Source of the DNA: Nocardioides sambongensis | GTDB lineage: Bacteria; Actinomycetota; Actinomycetes; Propionibacteriales; Nocardioidaceae | Assembly: GCF_006494815.1 (NCBI RefSeq) | Contig: NZ_CP041091.1 | Coordinates: 1,825,001 to 1,889,000 of the forward strand | Length of the DNA: 64,000 nucleotides | Direction: 5' to 3' | Part shown: positions 50,705 to 59,128 of the stretch, one piece after another | Layout of the letters: every line of letters starts with the position of its first letter | How positions within the stretch are numbered: position 1 is the stretch's first letter | Position numbers and translations under genes: made by a program | Notes under the pieces: model-generated | Seen by the model: the letters and a program-made list of their open reading frames with translations, nothing else | What the model was told of the DNA's origin: nothing | Databases searched by the model: none

Positions 50705-50741
50705 GCGGCCGAGTGTAGGTGGCCCACTAGGCTTGCCCGAC
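50705..50741. promoter_or_regulatory. Back-to-back leaderless promoters (metF / polyprenyl synthase)
   Basis: Only 37 bp separate the two start codons. TACACT on the minus strand lies 7 nt from the metF ATG, and TAGGCT (50728-50733) on the plus strand lies 8 nt from GTG 50742. Each promoter's upstream elements must overlap the other gene. Confidence 0.6.
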
Positions 50742-51830
50742 GTGACGGACGAGGGTTGGGATCCGGCCGGTTTCCGTGCCGGGATCCAAAGTGAGCTGGA
50801 CCACTTCCTGAGCCTCCAGGCCGCTCGCCTGGCGGCGCTGGGACCCGACGCCGAACGGCTCCTGACCGAGGCCGCCGCCGTGGTGTCCGGCGGCAAGCGG
50901 TTCCGCGCGGCGTTCTGCCACTGGGGGTTCGCCGCCGTGGCCGGCGTACCCGACGGCGAGGACGCCCGGGCGCTGCGCCGCGCGTCGGCGGCACTCGAGC
51001 TCCTGCACGCTTCGGCCCTGGTGCACGACGACCTGATGGACGCCTCGGACACCCGCCGCGGACGACCGGCCACGCACCGCGGCTTCGAGGCCGAGCACCG
51101 CGCCGACGGCTGGCGCGGTGACCCCGAGCAGTACGGCGCCGCCGCGGCGATCCTGCTCGGCGACCTGCTGCTGACCTGGGCGGACGAGCTGCTGCGCCGT
51201 TCCGGCTTCAGGCCGGCGCGCACCGCGTCCGCCGGGGACGTCTTCGACCTGTGCCGCTCGGAGGTGATCGCCGGCCAGTTCCTCGACGTCTCCGTCCAGG
51301 CCCGCGGGCATGCCGACGTGGAGGCGGCGATGACCGTGCTGCGCTACAAGTCCGCGAAGTACTCGATCGAGCGCCCGCTGCACGTCGGCGCCGCTCTCGC
51401 CGGCGCGGACCTCTCGACGCTGGACCGGCTCACCGGGTTCGGTCTCCCGCTGGGTGAGGCCTTCCAGCTGCGTGACGACATGCTCGGCGTGTTCGGCGAC
51501 CCGGCCACCACCGGCAAGCCGGCCGGGGACGATCTGGTCGAGGGCAAGCGCACCGTGCTCGTCGCCCACGCGCTGGCGGCGGCACCGGCGGCGGAGGCCC
51601 GACGCCTGGACGCGGCCCTGGGCGGTCCGCTGACCGCGGACGAGATCGACGAGCTGCGCGGCATCATCGAGCGCAGCGGCGCACGGCAGCGGGTCGAGCG
51701 GACCATCGAGGAGCTGAGCGGACAGGCGCTGACCGCCCTGCACGCGGGCCGGGACGAGGCCGGCTGGGACGAGCGGGCCTGCGGGGTGCTGGAGCAGCTC
51801 GCGGCAGCGGCGACCCAGCGCACCTACTGA
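50742..51830 (+). CDS. Polyprenyl diphosphate synthase (isoprenyl transferase, trans type)
   Basis: A 362-aa all-helical prenyltransferase, probably making geranylgeranyl or a longer diphosphate. GGKRFRAAFCHWG binds IPP, the first Asp-rich motif is HDDLMDASDTRRGRPATHR (DDxxD), and the second is FQLRDDMLGVFGD followed by GKPAGDDLVEGKRT. Chain length cannot be told. GTG 50742 is chosen from the leaderless TAGGCT spacing and because the upstream frame crosses the metF start. Confidence 0.92.
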   Translation: MTDEGWDPAGFRAGIQSELDHFLSLQAARLAALGPDAERLLTEAAAVVSGGKRFRAAFCHWGFAAVAGVPDGEDARALRRASAALELLHASALVHDDLMDASDTRRGRPATHRGFEAEHRADGWRGDPEQYGAAAAILLGDLLLTWADELLRRSGFRPARTASAGDVFDLCRSEVIAGQFLDVSVQARGHADVEAAMTVLRYKSAKYSIERPLHVGAALAGADLSTLDRLTGFGLPLGEAFQLRDDMLGVFGDPATTGKPAGDDLVEGKRTVLVAHALAAAPAAEARRLDAALGGPLTADEIDELRGIIERSGARQRVERTIEELSGQALTALHAGRDEAGWDERACGVLEQLAAAATQRTY

Positions 51831-51903
51831 CCCCTCACCCGCCCACCGGTCACCTGCCGCCCGGTCACCGACGGAGTCGGGCCCGGGCAGGTTCGGAGAG
51901 CGG

Positions 51904-51927
51904 GAGGCGGACTCCCCGGGCCGCCTC
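51904..51927. terminator. Hairpin between convergent genes
   Basis: GAGGCGG and CCGCCTC (7 bp, 10-nt loop) lie in the 95-bp gap between the prenyl synthase and the Rv2175c-like gene, reaching the latter's stop codon. Confidence 0.45.
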
Positions 51928-52300
51928 AGAAGCCGAGGGCCTGCGCCCGCCGCTTGACCTCGGAGCCGCGGTTCTCGCGCAGCGCGTCGATCGGGCGACC
52001 CGGCAGGTCGGCGTCGAGGAAGATCCACGCGATGCACTCACGGTCCTCGAAACCGGCGTCGTGGAGCACGGTGAGCAGCCCGGGCAGGCCCTTGACCGGC
52101 AGGCCCTCCTCATCGAGGAAGAGCGCCGGGACCTTGGGTCCCCGACCCGGCACCGGCACGGCCGACGCCAGCTCGTGGTCACGCACCATGGTCCGCACCT
52201 TCGCCGGGGTCACCCCGACCAGTTCCGCGGTCTGGTCCCAGTCCAGCCAGTCCTCGACGAGGACGGCGAGGTCGTGGTCGGCGAGTCGCTGTTCGCTCAT
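51926..52300 (-). CDS. Rv2175c-family DNA-binding protein
   Basis: A 124-aa protein with a winged helix-turn-helix-like N-terminal part (WLDWDQTAELVGVTPAKVRT) and a C-terminal part with VPALFLDEEGLPVKGLPGLL and DLPGRPIDALRENRGSEVKR. In Mycobacterium tuberculosis Rv2175c lies next to pknL and is its phosphorylation substrate; here too the divergent neighbour is a PknL-position kinase. ATG 52300 is used. No Thr-rich N-terminal extension is seen. Confidence 0.87.
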   Translation of the reverse strand: MSEQRLADHDLAVLVEDWLDWDQTAELVGVTPAKVRTMVRDHELASAVPVPGRGPKVPALFLDEEGLPVKGLPGLLTVLHDAGFEDRECIAWIFLDADLPGRPIDALRENRGSEVKRRAQALGF

Positions 52301-52475
52301 GGGTGCATCCTCCCCCACCGGTGCTCGGATCCGCACGCCCGCGGCCCTGCCACCGGCCCACCGGCGCGCCCCCGCGCAGCGGCGTGGCTCCGTCGTCGCC
52401 GCAGGCCACGCCGTACGATGAGGGACGCCCGGCCACTTCCCCGCCGGGGCTCCCGCACGCGCACAGGAGGTCGCT

Positions 52476-54521
52476 GTGCACGAACCTGACGACCGCGACG
52501 CCCAGGCGCCCGCGGCCGCCCGCGACCCCAACACGGGCCGGGTGCTCGACGGTCGCTACCGGATCGGTGCCCGGATCGCGCGCGGCGGGATGGCCAGCGT
52601 CTACGAGGCCACCGACCTTCGGTTGGACCGGACCGTCGCGGTCAAGATCATGCACAGCGGCCTGGGCGACCCGGCCTCCGACGACGACGCCTTCGCCACC
52701 CGGTTCGTCCGCGAGGCCCGTGCCGCCGCCCGTCTCTCGCACCCCAACGTGGTCTCGATCTACGACCAGGGCCAGGACGCGGACCCCTCCGGCGGCGACG
52801 GCACCCTGTTCATCGTGATGGAGCTGGTCCCGGGGCACACCCTGCGCGACACCATCACCAAGGAGGCCCCGATGGCTCCGGAGCGGGCCCTGGCCCTGCT
52901 CGACCCGGTGCTCTCCGCACTCGCCAGCGCACACCGCGCCGGCCTCATCCACCGCGACATCAAGCCCGAGAACGTCCTGATCGCCGACGACGGACGGATC
53001 AAGGTCGCCGACTTCGGGCTGGCCAAGGCGGTCAGCGCCGACACCCAGCACACCGCCACCGCCGGGGTGCTCATCGGCACCGTCTCCTACCTCGCGCCCG
53101 AGCTCGTGGTGGACGGGACCGCGGACCCGCGCGCCGACGTGTACGCCGTCGGGGTGCTGCTCTACGAGCTGCTCACCGGGGTGAAGCCGCACACCGGCGA
53201 GTCCCCCATCCAGGTCGCCTACCGCCACGTGCACCACGACGTCCCCGCGCCGTCCGCGCGGGTGCCCGGCCTTCCGCCGTACGTCGACGCGCTGGTGGCC
53301 CGGGCGACCAGCCGCGACCACACCCTGCGACCCGCCGACGCCGGGGTGCTGCTGCACCACGTGCGCCGGGTCCAGGCCGCGTTGCGGGACGGGCTCGTCG
53401 ACGATCCCGAGCTGGTCGCCGACCTGCTGCCGCAGCCCCGGGCCGTGGTCGAGGTCACCGACGACACCACACCGGAGGCCGTCGAGGAGCTCTGGGACGA
53501 GCGCGAGGTCGAGGCGCTCTTCGGACCGCCCACGACCGCTGCCCGTCCCGACGACCGCCCGCCGCCTCCGGCACCGGAGAGCACTCAGGTGATCTCCCAC
53601 CCCGACGTGCCGCCGGCACCGCCGCGCCGGCGACGGCCGGTGAAGCTGCTGCTGGTGCTGCTGCTCGTGCTGGCGATCGGCGGCGGCGCCTACTGGTTCG
53701 GGTGGGGCCGCTACACCTCCGCGCCCGGCGTGGTCGGGATGAGCGACGCCAGCGCCACCGCCGACCTGGAGAAGGCCGGCTTCACCGTCGAGCACACCGA
53801 CCCGGTCTACTCCGACTCGGTCCCGAAGGGCGACGTGGTCAGCAGCGACCCCGGCGCCGGTGACCGGGTCCTCTCCGGCGGCACCGTCACCCTCACCGTG
53901 TCCCGCGGGCCCGAGCTCCACGACGTCCCCGACGTCGCCGGGATGGGCGAGGACGAGGCGCGCGACCGGCTCGCCGAGGCCAAGCTCGTGGTCGGTCGCG
54001 TCGTGCAGCAGTTCTCGGAGACCGTCCCCGACGGCGACGTGATCCGCACCGACCCCCGCTTCGGTACGCCGAAGGCGAAGCAGCTCCCCGTCGACTCCGC
54101 GGTCCGGCTGATCGTCAGCAAGGGCCGCCAGCCGATCAAGGTCAAGGACTGGGTCGGCGAGGACGTCGAGGAGGCGACCGCGTACTGGGAGGGCAAGGGT
54201 CTCGAGGTCGACGTCGAGGCCAGCGAATACTCCGACACCGTCGCCGAGGGCGCGATCATCGCGCAGGACCCGGCGCGCGGCACCCTCTATCGCGGCGACA
54301 CCGTCACCGTCACCGAGTCCAAGGGGCCGGAGCTGGTCGAGATCCCCTCGGTCTTCTACGACAGCGCGGACGACGCCGTGGAGAAGCTCGAGGCCCTCGG
54401 CCTCGAGGTGGTCACCAAGCGCGCGGCCATCTACTTCAACGGATCGCTGGCCTACTCCACCGACCCGCCGGCAGGGTCGAAGGTGCGCAAGGGGAGCACG
54501 GTCACCGTCTACGTGGTCTGA
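52476..54521 (+). CDS. Ser/Thr protein kinase with four PASTA domains (PknL/PknB type)
   Basis: A 681-aa receptor kinase. The Gly loop IARGGMASVYEA, Lys57 in VAVKIMHS, the catalytic loop HRDIKPEN, the DFG in VADFGLAKA and the activation segment end YLAPE are all intact. A juxtamembrane linker and one membrane helix (LLLVLLLVLAIGGGAYWFG) lead to four extracytoplasmic PASTA repeats, beginning near APGVVGM, HDVPDVAGM, IKVKDWVG and VEIPSVFY, which should sense peptidoglycan fragments. GTG 52476 follows AGGAGG by 5 nt. Confidence 0.94.
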   Translation: MHEPDDRDAQAPAAARDPNTGRVLDGRYRIGARIARGGMASVYEATDLRLDRTVAVKIMHSGLGDPASDDDAFATRFVREARAAARLSHPNVVSIYDQGQDADPSGGDGTLFIVMELVPGHTLRDTITKEAPMAPERALALLDPVLSALASAHRAGLIHRDIKPENVLIADDGRIKVADFGLAKAVSADTQHTATAGVLIGTVSYLAPELVVDGTADPRADVYAVGVLLYELLTGVKPHTGESPIQVAYRHVHHDVPAPSARVPGLPPYVDALVARATSRDHTLRPADAGVLLHHVRRVQAALRDGLVDDPELVADLLPQPRAVVEVTDDTTPEAVEELWDEREVEALFGPPTTAARPDDRPPPPAPESTQVISHPDVPPAPPRRRRPVKLLLVLLLVLAIGGGAYWFGWGRYTSAPGVVGMSDASATADLEKAGFTVEHTDPVYSDSVPKGDVVSSDPGAGDRVLSGGTVTLTVSRGPELHDVPDVAGMGEDEARDRLAEAKLVVGRVVQQFSETVPDGDVIRTDPRFGTPKAKQLPVDSAVRLIVSKGRQPIKVKDWVGEDVEEATAYWEGKGLEVDVEASEYSDTVAEGAIIAQDPARGTLYRGDTVTVTESKGPELVEIPSVFYDSADDAVEKLEALGLEVVTKRAAIYFNGSLAYSTDPPAGSKVRKGSTVTVYVV

Positions 54522-54553
54522 GCCTGGACGGCACCGGCTACGGTTCTCGCGAG

Positions 54554-55447
54554 ATGAGCAGCTCCACCCGCCCCGTCGGCACCCACGTCCCGGTCGGCAA
54601 GAACCTCGCGGACGGCGCCCTGCGCAACGCCGTCGAGCTGGGCTGCGAGGCGGTCCAGGTCTTCGTCGGCAACCCGCGCGGCTGGGCACTGTCGGCCGGC
54701 AGGCCCCAGGTCGACGAGCGGTTCCGCGCCCAGGCCGCCGAGATCGGGATGCGGACGTTCATCCACACCCCCTACCTCGTCAACCTCGGCTCGCCGACCG
54801 CGGCGACGTACGAGAGGTCGGTGGCGATGGTGGCCCACAACCTGCGCCGCGCGGTGGAGATCGGTGCGGAGGGCGTCGTCGTGCACACCGGCTCCTACGT
54901 CGACCCCGACGGCGGCGAGGAGCGGCACGCGGCGGCGATGCGCCAGGTGCACGACGGCCTGCTGCCGACCCTGGAGTCGCTCGACGGACTCGGCGACCAG
55001 GCGCCCTGGCTGCTCCTGGAGCCGACCGCCGGGCAGGGGCGCTCGCTGTGTGCCGGCGTGGACGACCTCGGTGCCTACCTGGACGCGGTCGAGCGCCATC
55101 CGCGGGCCGGGATCTGCCTGGACACCTGCCACGTGTTCGCCGCCGGCGCCCCGCTGGACGAGCCCGGCGGCGCGACCGCCACCGTGGACCGGATCGTGGA
55201 GATCGCCGGCCCGGGCCGGCTGCGCCTGATCCACGCCAACGACTCCAAGGACGTCCGGGGAGCGTTCAAGGACCGGCACGAGAAGATCGGTGCCGGGCAC
55301 ATCGGCACGCAGGCGTTCGCCGAGCTGTTCGCCCACCCGGCCACCGACGGGGTCCCGTTCATCCTGGAGACACCGGGCTCCCGGGACGCCGACGACCCCG
55401 ACATCGCCCTGCTCAAGCAGCTGCGCAGCGAGGCGCCGGTCCGCTGA
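54554..55447 (+). CDS. nfo: Endonuclease IV-family apurinic/apyrimidinic endonuclease
   Basis: A 297-aa TIM-barrel zinc enzyme. GTHVPVGKNLADGALRNAVE, FIHTPYLVNLGSP, VVVHTGSYVDPDGG, GICLDTCHVFAAG and the C-terminal LIHANDSKDVRGAFKDRHEK carry the metal-binding His/Asp/Glu residues. It cuts DNA 5' to abasic sites. TACGGT (54539-54544) is 9 nt upstream of ATG 54554. It lies 32 bp after the kinase gene. Confidence 0.93.
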   Translation: MSSSTRPVGTHVPVGKNLADGALRNAVELGCEAVQVFVGNPRGWALSAGRPQVDERFRAQAAEIGMRTFIHTPYLVNLGSPTAATYERSVAMVAHNLRRAVEIGAEGVVVHTGSYVDPDGGEERHAAAMRQVHDGLLPTLESLDGLGDQAPWLLLEPTAGQGRSLCAGVDDLGAYLDAVERHPRAGICLDTCHVFAAGAPLDEPGGATATVDRIVEIAGPGRLRLIHANDSKDVRGAFKDRHEKIGAGHIGTQAFAELFAHPATDGVPFILETPGSRDADDPDIALLKQLRSEAPVR

Positions 55448-55538
55448 GCCCGGGTCGCCCTCCCGGGAGCCTCGGGGCAGGTTCCCGGGCCGCGTGTCCG
55501 GCATCCGGCGACGCCGACGACGATCCCGGATCGTGCGT

Positions 55539-55551
55539 TAGGTTCCTCGAC
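55539..55551 (+). promoter_or_regulatory. Leaderless promoter of the DAHP-synthase leader peptide
   Basis: TAGGTT (55539-55544) is followed by 7 nt and then the ATG of a 22-codon reading frame, so transcription should begin at or next to that ATG. Confidence 0.6.
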
Positions 55552-55620
55552 ATGCAGCGCACCTCGTGGTTTACCGACGCGCCGGGCGACACCCGGTGCG
55601 TGGGTCCGCTGCTGCGCTAG
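55552..55620 (+). CDS. Putative leader peptide, 22 aa, upstream of DAHP synthase
   Basis: The peptide begins MQRTSWFTD and ends RCVGPLLR before TAG 55618-55620. Codons 6-7 are adjacent Trp (TGG) and Phe (TTT); TTT is exceptional in this genome, where Phe is almost always TTC. An aromatic pair directly before overlapping hairpins, 118 bp upstream of an aromatic-pathway gene, is what a ribosome-mediated attenuator would need. The frame starts at a leaderless promoter. Translation is inferred, not shown. Confidence 0.6.
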   Translation: MQRTSWFTDAPGDTRCVGPLLR

Positions 55621-55665
55621 ACCCCGCACCTTCCAACGCCCCGGCACCTGCCCGGGGCGTCGTGC
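55579..55665 (+). promoter_or_regulatory. Candidate transcription attenuator for DAHP synthase
   Basis: Three stems are possible. A: GCGCCGGG (55579-55586) with CCCGGTGC (55592-55599). B: GGTGCG-U-GGGT (55595-55605) with ACCCCGCACC (55621-55630), which excludes A. C: ACGCCCCGG (55636-55644) with CCGGGGCGT (55652-55660), terminator-like and extendable by GCAC/GTGC (55626-55629 with 55662-55665), which competes with B. Ribosome stalling at the Trp-Phe codons would favour B. It has no T-run. A further CCCCGC/GCGGGG hairpin lies near 55702-55716. Confidence 0.5.
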
Positions 55666-55737
55666 TGTCGGGACCGGTGACCGGATCCCACCCCACCTCC
55701 CCGCTCGGCGGGGATCAGCACAGAGACGGAGAAGAAC

Positions 55738-56787
55738 ATGGTCGTCGTCATGGCACCCAACGCCACAGCGGAGGACGTCGCCCGCGTCGTCGAGCGGGTC
55801 GAGTCCGCCGGCGGGACGGCGAACGTCTCCCAAGGGGTCAGCCGCACCATCATCGGCCTGGTCGGCGACATCGATGCCTTCCACGGACTCAACCTCCGCG
55901 CGCTCGCCGGCGTGGCCGACGTGCACCGCATCTCCGACCCCTACAAGCTGGTCAGCCGGCAGCACCACCCGGACCGGTCGACGGTGTGGGTGGGCCAGGG
56001 CGCCGCCCGAGTCCCGATCGGACCGGCGACCTTCACGCTGCTGGCCGGGCCGTGCGCGGTCGAGTCACCGGAGCAGACCCTGGAGGCGGCGACGATGGCA
56101 AAGGCCGCCGGCGCCACCATCCTGCGCGGCGGAGCGTTCAAGCCGCGGACGTCGCCGTACGCGTTCCAGGGGCTCGGCGCCGAGGGCCTGCGGATCCTGG
56201 CGACCGTCGGCTCCGAGCTGGGTCTGCCGGTGGTCACCGAGGTGGTCGACGCCCGGGACGCCGAGACGGTCGCCGAGCACGCCGACATGCTCCAGATCGG
56301 CACCCGCAACGCCCAGAACTTCGGGCTGCTGCAGGCCGCCGGCGACACCGGGAAGCCGGTGCTCCTCAAGCGTGGGTTCAGCTCCACCATCGAGGAGTGG
56401 CTGCTGGCGGCGGAGTACATCGCGCAGCGCGGCAACCTGGACGTGGTGCTCTGCGAGCGCGGCATCCGCACCTTCGAGCCCGCCACCCGCAACACCCTGG
56501 ACATCGCGGCGGTCCCGGTCGTGCAGGCCGCGAGCCACCTGCCGATCATCGTCGACCCGTCGCACGCGGCCGGGCGCAAGGACCTCGTCGTGCCACTGTC
56601 GCGTGCGGCGATCGCGGTCGGCGCGGACGGGGTGATCGTCGACGTCCACCCCCATCCGGAGGCCGCGCTGTGCGACGGCCCGCAGGCCCTGCTCGGCACC
56701 GAGCTCCGCGCCCTCGCCCAGGCCGCACGGCAGCTGCCGCCCCTGGTGGGTCGGGTGCCGGCGGCCGCCGGGGGCGTGTCCAACTGA
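55738..56787 (+). CDS. aroF: 3-deoxy-7-phosphoheptulonate (DAHP) synthase, type I beta
   Basis: First enzyme of the shikimate pathway (PEP + erythrose-4-phosphate). It has 349 aa, an N-terminal ferredoxin-like regulatory domain (residues about 1-70, MVVVMAPNATAEDVARVVER) and a catalytic barrel with LLAGPCAVESPEQT, GGAFKPRTSPYAFQG, QIGTRNAQNFGLL, LKRGFSSTIEEW and DPSHAAGRKDLV. The N-terminal domain suggests feedback control. GGAG lies before ATG 55738. It is preceded by the leader peptide/attenuator. A class II enzyme lies at 59357. Confidence 0.94.
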   Translation: MVVVMAPNATAEDVARVVERVESAGGTANVSQGVSRTIIGLVGDIDAFHGLNLRALAGVADVHRISDPYKLVSRQHHPDRSTVWVGQGAARVPIGPATFTLLAGPCAVESPEQTLEAATMAKAAGATILRGGAFKPRTSPYAFQGLGAEGLRILATVGSELGLPVVTEVVDARDAETVAEHADMLQIGTRNAQNFGLLQAAGDTGKPVLLKRGFSSTIEEWLLAAEYIAQRGNLDVVLCERGIRTFEPATRNTLDIAAVPVVQAASHLPIIVDPSHAAGRKDLVVPLSRAAIAVGADGVIVDVHPHPEAALCDGPQALLGTELRALAQAARQLPPLVGRVPAAAGGVSN

Positions 56788-56834
56788 GGTCCGCGATCGT
56801 GGCGAACGTGGTCGCCTGAGGCAAACTGGCCCCT

Positions 56835-56890
56835 CGACCGGCCCGTCGGGCTCCCACGATCGGCCGGTCGCGAGCCGAAGCCGATCGTGG
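56835..56890 (+). promoter_or_regulatory. Overlapping alternative hairpins upstream of the zinc-ribbon gene
   Basis: CGACCGGCC (56835-56843) pairs perfectly with GGCCGGTCG (56862-56870). CCACGATCGG (56854-56863) pairs perfectly with CCGATCGTGG (56881-56890). The two stems share bases, so only one can form. It could be a DAHP-synthase terminator or a switch for the next gene, whose AGGAG lies 19 nt further. Confidence 0.5.
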
Positions 56891-56916
56891 TGGCCGGGCC
56901 GTCACCCAGGAGTGAG

Positions 56917-57993
56917 ATGTCGTACTGCACGCACTGCGGACACCGCCGCGGAACGGGGCGATTCTGCACCAACTGCGGCGCGCAGGTGGATGCGCGGCCC
57001 GCCGTGACCGACCCTGCGACCCCGACCGACCACGGCGACGACCGCCTGACCGACACCGCCGAACGGCCGCGCCCGGTGGTGCCGCTCCCCTCCGGCCAGC
57101 ACCCGCCCGCGGCCCGCTATCCGCTGTACGCCGACACCCCGCCGCTGGGGCCGCCGCCGAGCGCGCCGCCGCAGAGCGGTGCCCCGACGCAGAGCGGTGC
57201 CCCGACGCAGAGCGGTGCCCCGACGCAGAGCGGTGCCCCGACGCAGAGCGGTGCCCCGACGCCGCCGGCGCCTGCGCCGCCGAGCGCTCCGGCCCCGCAG
57301 CCCACCGACCGGCGCGCCGACCCGCGGCCCGCTGCCGGACGCCGCTGGCTGTGGCCGGCGGTGATCGGCGTCCTCACGCTGCTCGTGGTGGCGGCCTCCG
57401 TGCTGACGGTGGTGTGGGTCATCGACGACGACACGGTGGCCGAGGACCGGCCGACCGACCGGTCCGCCGCACCGGACGAGGACGGGGAGTCCGTCGACGC
57501 GGGCAACCGGCCCACCGAGGACCTGACCGGTCAGGTCTCCGCGGTGGAGGTCCCCGGCACGGCCCCGGACAGCACCGACGCCCGCACCGGTGACCGCGTC
57601 ACCTTCGGCTCGCAGAACCTCACCGACGACGACCCCAGCACCGCATGGCGGGTGGCCGGGGACGCCACCGGATCCGAGCTGGTGATCGACTTCGGAGCAC
57701 CGGTCGAGCTGCGCGAGATCGGGTTGATCAACGGCTACGCGAAGTCCTATCCCGGCTACGACGGATATCAGGTCAACCGACGGGTCCTGGCGGTGACCTG
57801 GACGTTCGACGACGGGAGCAGCGTCGACCAGGACCTCACCGAGCAGGAGTCCATGCAGGTCACGCCGATCGAGTCGGTGACCACCGAGCAGGTCCGTCTG
57901 ACCCTGGTCGAGGTGAGCGCCCCGGGCAAGGGACCGAGCGGGAAGGACTTCACCGCGATCTCCGAGCTTCGGTTCGGCGGCGTCACCGGGTGA
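56917..57993 (+). CDS. Zinc-ribbon membrane protein with NADase-type glycan-binding (discoidin-like) domain
   Basis: A 358-aa protein with an N-terminal double-CxxC zinc ribbon (CTHCGHRRGTGRFCTNCGAQ), a Pro-rich linker with five QSGAPT repeats, one membrane helix (WPAVIGVLTLLVVAASVLTV), an acidic linker, and an outer domain with LTDDDPSTAWRVAGDATG and FGAPVELREIGLINGYAKS, like F5/8 C and NADase-type glycan-binding domains. A surface binding role is inferred. ATG 56917 has AGGAG 7 nt upstream. It converges with the aldolase. Confidence 0.85.
   Translation: MSYCTHCGHRRGTGRFCTNCGAQVDARPAVTDPATPTDHGDDRLTDTAERPRPVVPLPSGQHPPAARYPLYADTPPLGPPPSAPPQSGAPTQSGAPTQSGAPTQSGAPTQSGAPTPPAPAPPSAPAPQPTDRRADPRPAAGRRWLWPAVIGVLTLLVVAASVLTVVWVIDDDTVAEDRPTDRSAAPDEDGESVDAGNRPTEDLTGQVSAVEVPGTAPDSTDARTGDRVTFGSQNLTDDDPSTAWRVAGDATGSELVIDFGAPVELREIGLINGYAKSYPGYDGYQVNRRVLAVTWTFDDGSSVDQDLTEQESMQVTPIESVTTEQVRLTLVEVSAPGKGPSGKDFTAISELRFGGVTG
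57172..57261 (+). repeat. 18-bp tandem repeat (QSGAPT x5)
   Basis: Five identical copies of CAGAGCGGTGCCCCGACG run from 57172 to 57261 in the linker of the zinc-ribbon protein. Exact identity, including third positions, points to recent expansion. Confidence 0.92.
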
Positions 57994-57996
57994 GAC

Positions 57997-58027
57997 GGCG
58001 TCTCCGGACGGGCATCCGGACGACGCC
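57997..58027. terminator. Bidirectional hairpin between convergent genes
   Basis: GGCGTCTCCGGA (57997-58008) pairs with TCCGGACGACGCC (58015-58027) with one bulged base around a 6-nt loop, right after the stop of the zinc-ribbon gene and before the aldolase stop. Confidence 0.6.
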
Positions 58028-58066
58028 TCCGGGTGGGGCGTCCGGGTGGACTCAGGCTCAGCTTGC

Positions 58067-59065
58067 TCAGCCCACCAGCCTCGCGAGCACGCCGGCCGCA
58101 CGTCGTACCTGATCGGCGTCGAGGTCCAGGTGCGTGGTCAGCCGGACCGTCCGCGCACCGACCAGCCCGACGGCCACCCCGGCCTCCCGGGCGCGGGCGA
58201 CGACGCCGGCGGCGTCGGGGTGGTCGAAGGTGACGATGTTGGTGGCCACCCGGTCCGGATCGGTGCCGCACGCCTTCGCCAGCACGCGGGCGTGTTCGTG
58301 GTCCTCGGCGAGGCGCTCGACGTGGTGGTCCAGGGCGTGCAGTCCGGCAGCGGCCAGGATGCCGGCCTGCCGCATCCCACCGCCGAGCCGCTTGCGACGC
58401 ACCCTCGCCTCCGCGACCGCGTCCGCACCGCCCACCATCAGCGAGCCGACCGGCGCCCCGAGTCCCTTGGACAGGCAGACGGCGAGGACGTCGGCGCACC
58501 CGCCGTACTCGATCAGCGGCGTCCCGGTGGCGACGTGGGCGTTCCAGATCCGGGCGCCGTCCAGGTGGACCGCGATGCCGGCCTCGTCGGCCACCGCACG
58601 CACCGCACGCAGGTCGGCGATCGGCAGCACCGTGCCGCCCGCGAAGTTGTGGGTGTTCTCCACCGAGACGGCCGCGGTCCGCACGAAGAACGGCCCCAGA
58701 TCCGGTGCGATCAGGTCGGCGAGCACGGACGGGTCGACGCCACCGGTGGGATGGCTCCAGGTCCGCATGGTCAGCCCGGAGACGGCACCGTGGACGCCGA
58801 GCTCGGCGCGGGCGATGTGCGCCCGGGCCTCGCAGAGCACCTCCTGGCCGGGCTGGACCACCGCGGCGACCGCGAGCACGTTGGCCAGCGACCCGGTGGG
58901 GGTGAACAGCGCCGCCTCGTGGCCGAACATCTGGGCCACCCGCTCCTCGAGCGCGTTGACGGTCGGGTCCTCCCCGTAGACGTCGTCGCCCACCTCCGCC
59001 CGGGCCATCGCGGCGCGCATCGCCTGGGTCGGGCGGGTGACGGTGTCGGAGCGCAGATCGATCAC
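58067..59065 (-). CDS. ltaE: Low-specificity L-threonine aldolase
   Basis: A 332-aa PLP fold-type I enzyme that splits L-threonine or allo-threonine to glycine and acetaldehyde. [15 protein letters not shown] is the typical start, [12 protein letters not shown] the cofactor loop, ENTHNFAGG and [10 protein letters not shown] the active site, and the Schiff-base Lys is in [15 protein letters not shown] 59065 is used. The 117-bp tandem repeat lies directly upstream. Confidence 0.94.
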   Translation of the reverse strand: MIDLRSDTVTRPTQAMRAAMARAEVGDDVYGEDPTVNALEERVAQMFGHEAALFTPTGSLANVLAVAAVVQPGQEVLCEARAHIARAELGVHGAVSGLTMRTWSHPTGGVDPSVLADLIAPDLGPFFVRTAAVSVENTHNFAGGTVLPIADLRAVRAVADEAGIAVHLDGARIWNAHVATGTPLIEYGGCADVLAVCLSKGLGAPVGSLMVGGADAVAEARVRRKRLGGGMRQAGILAAAGLHALDHHVERLAEDHEHARVLAKACGTDPDRVATNIVTFDHPDAAGVVARAREAGVAVGLVGARTVRLTTHLDLDADQVRRAAGVLARLVG

Positions 59066-59128
59066 GGGACCATCATGGGCGACACCGCGCTCCGCACCTG
59101 CGACGGGTCAGTCACCGACGCGCAGGAA

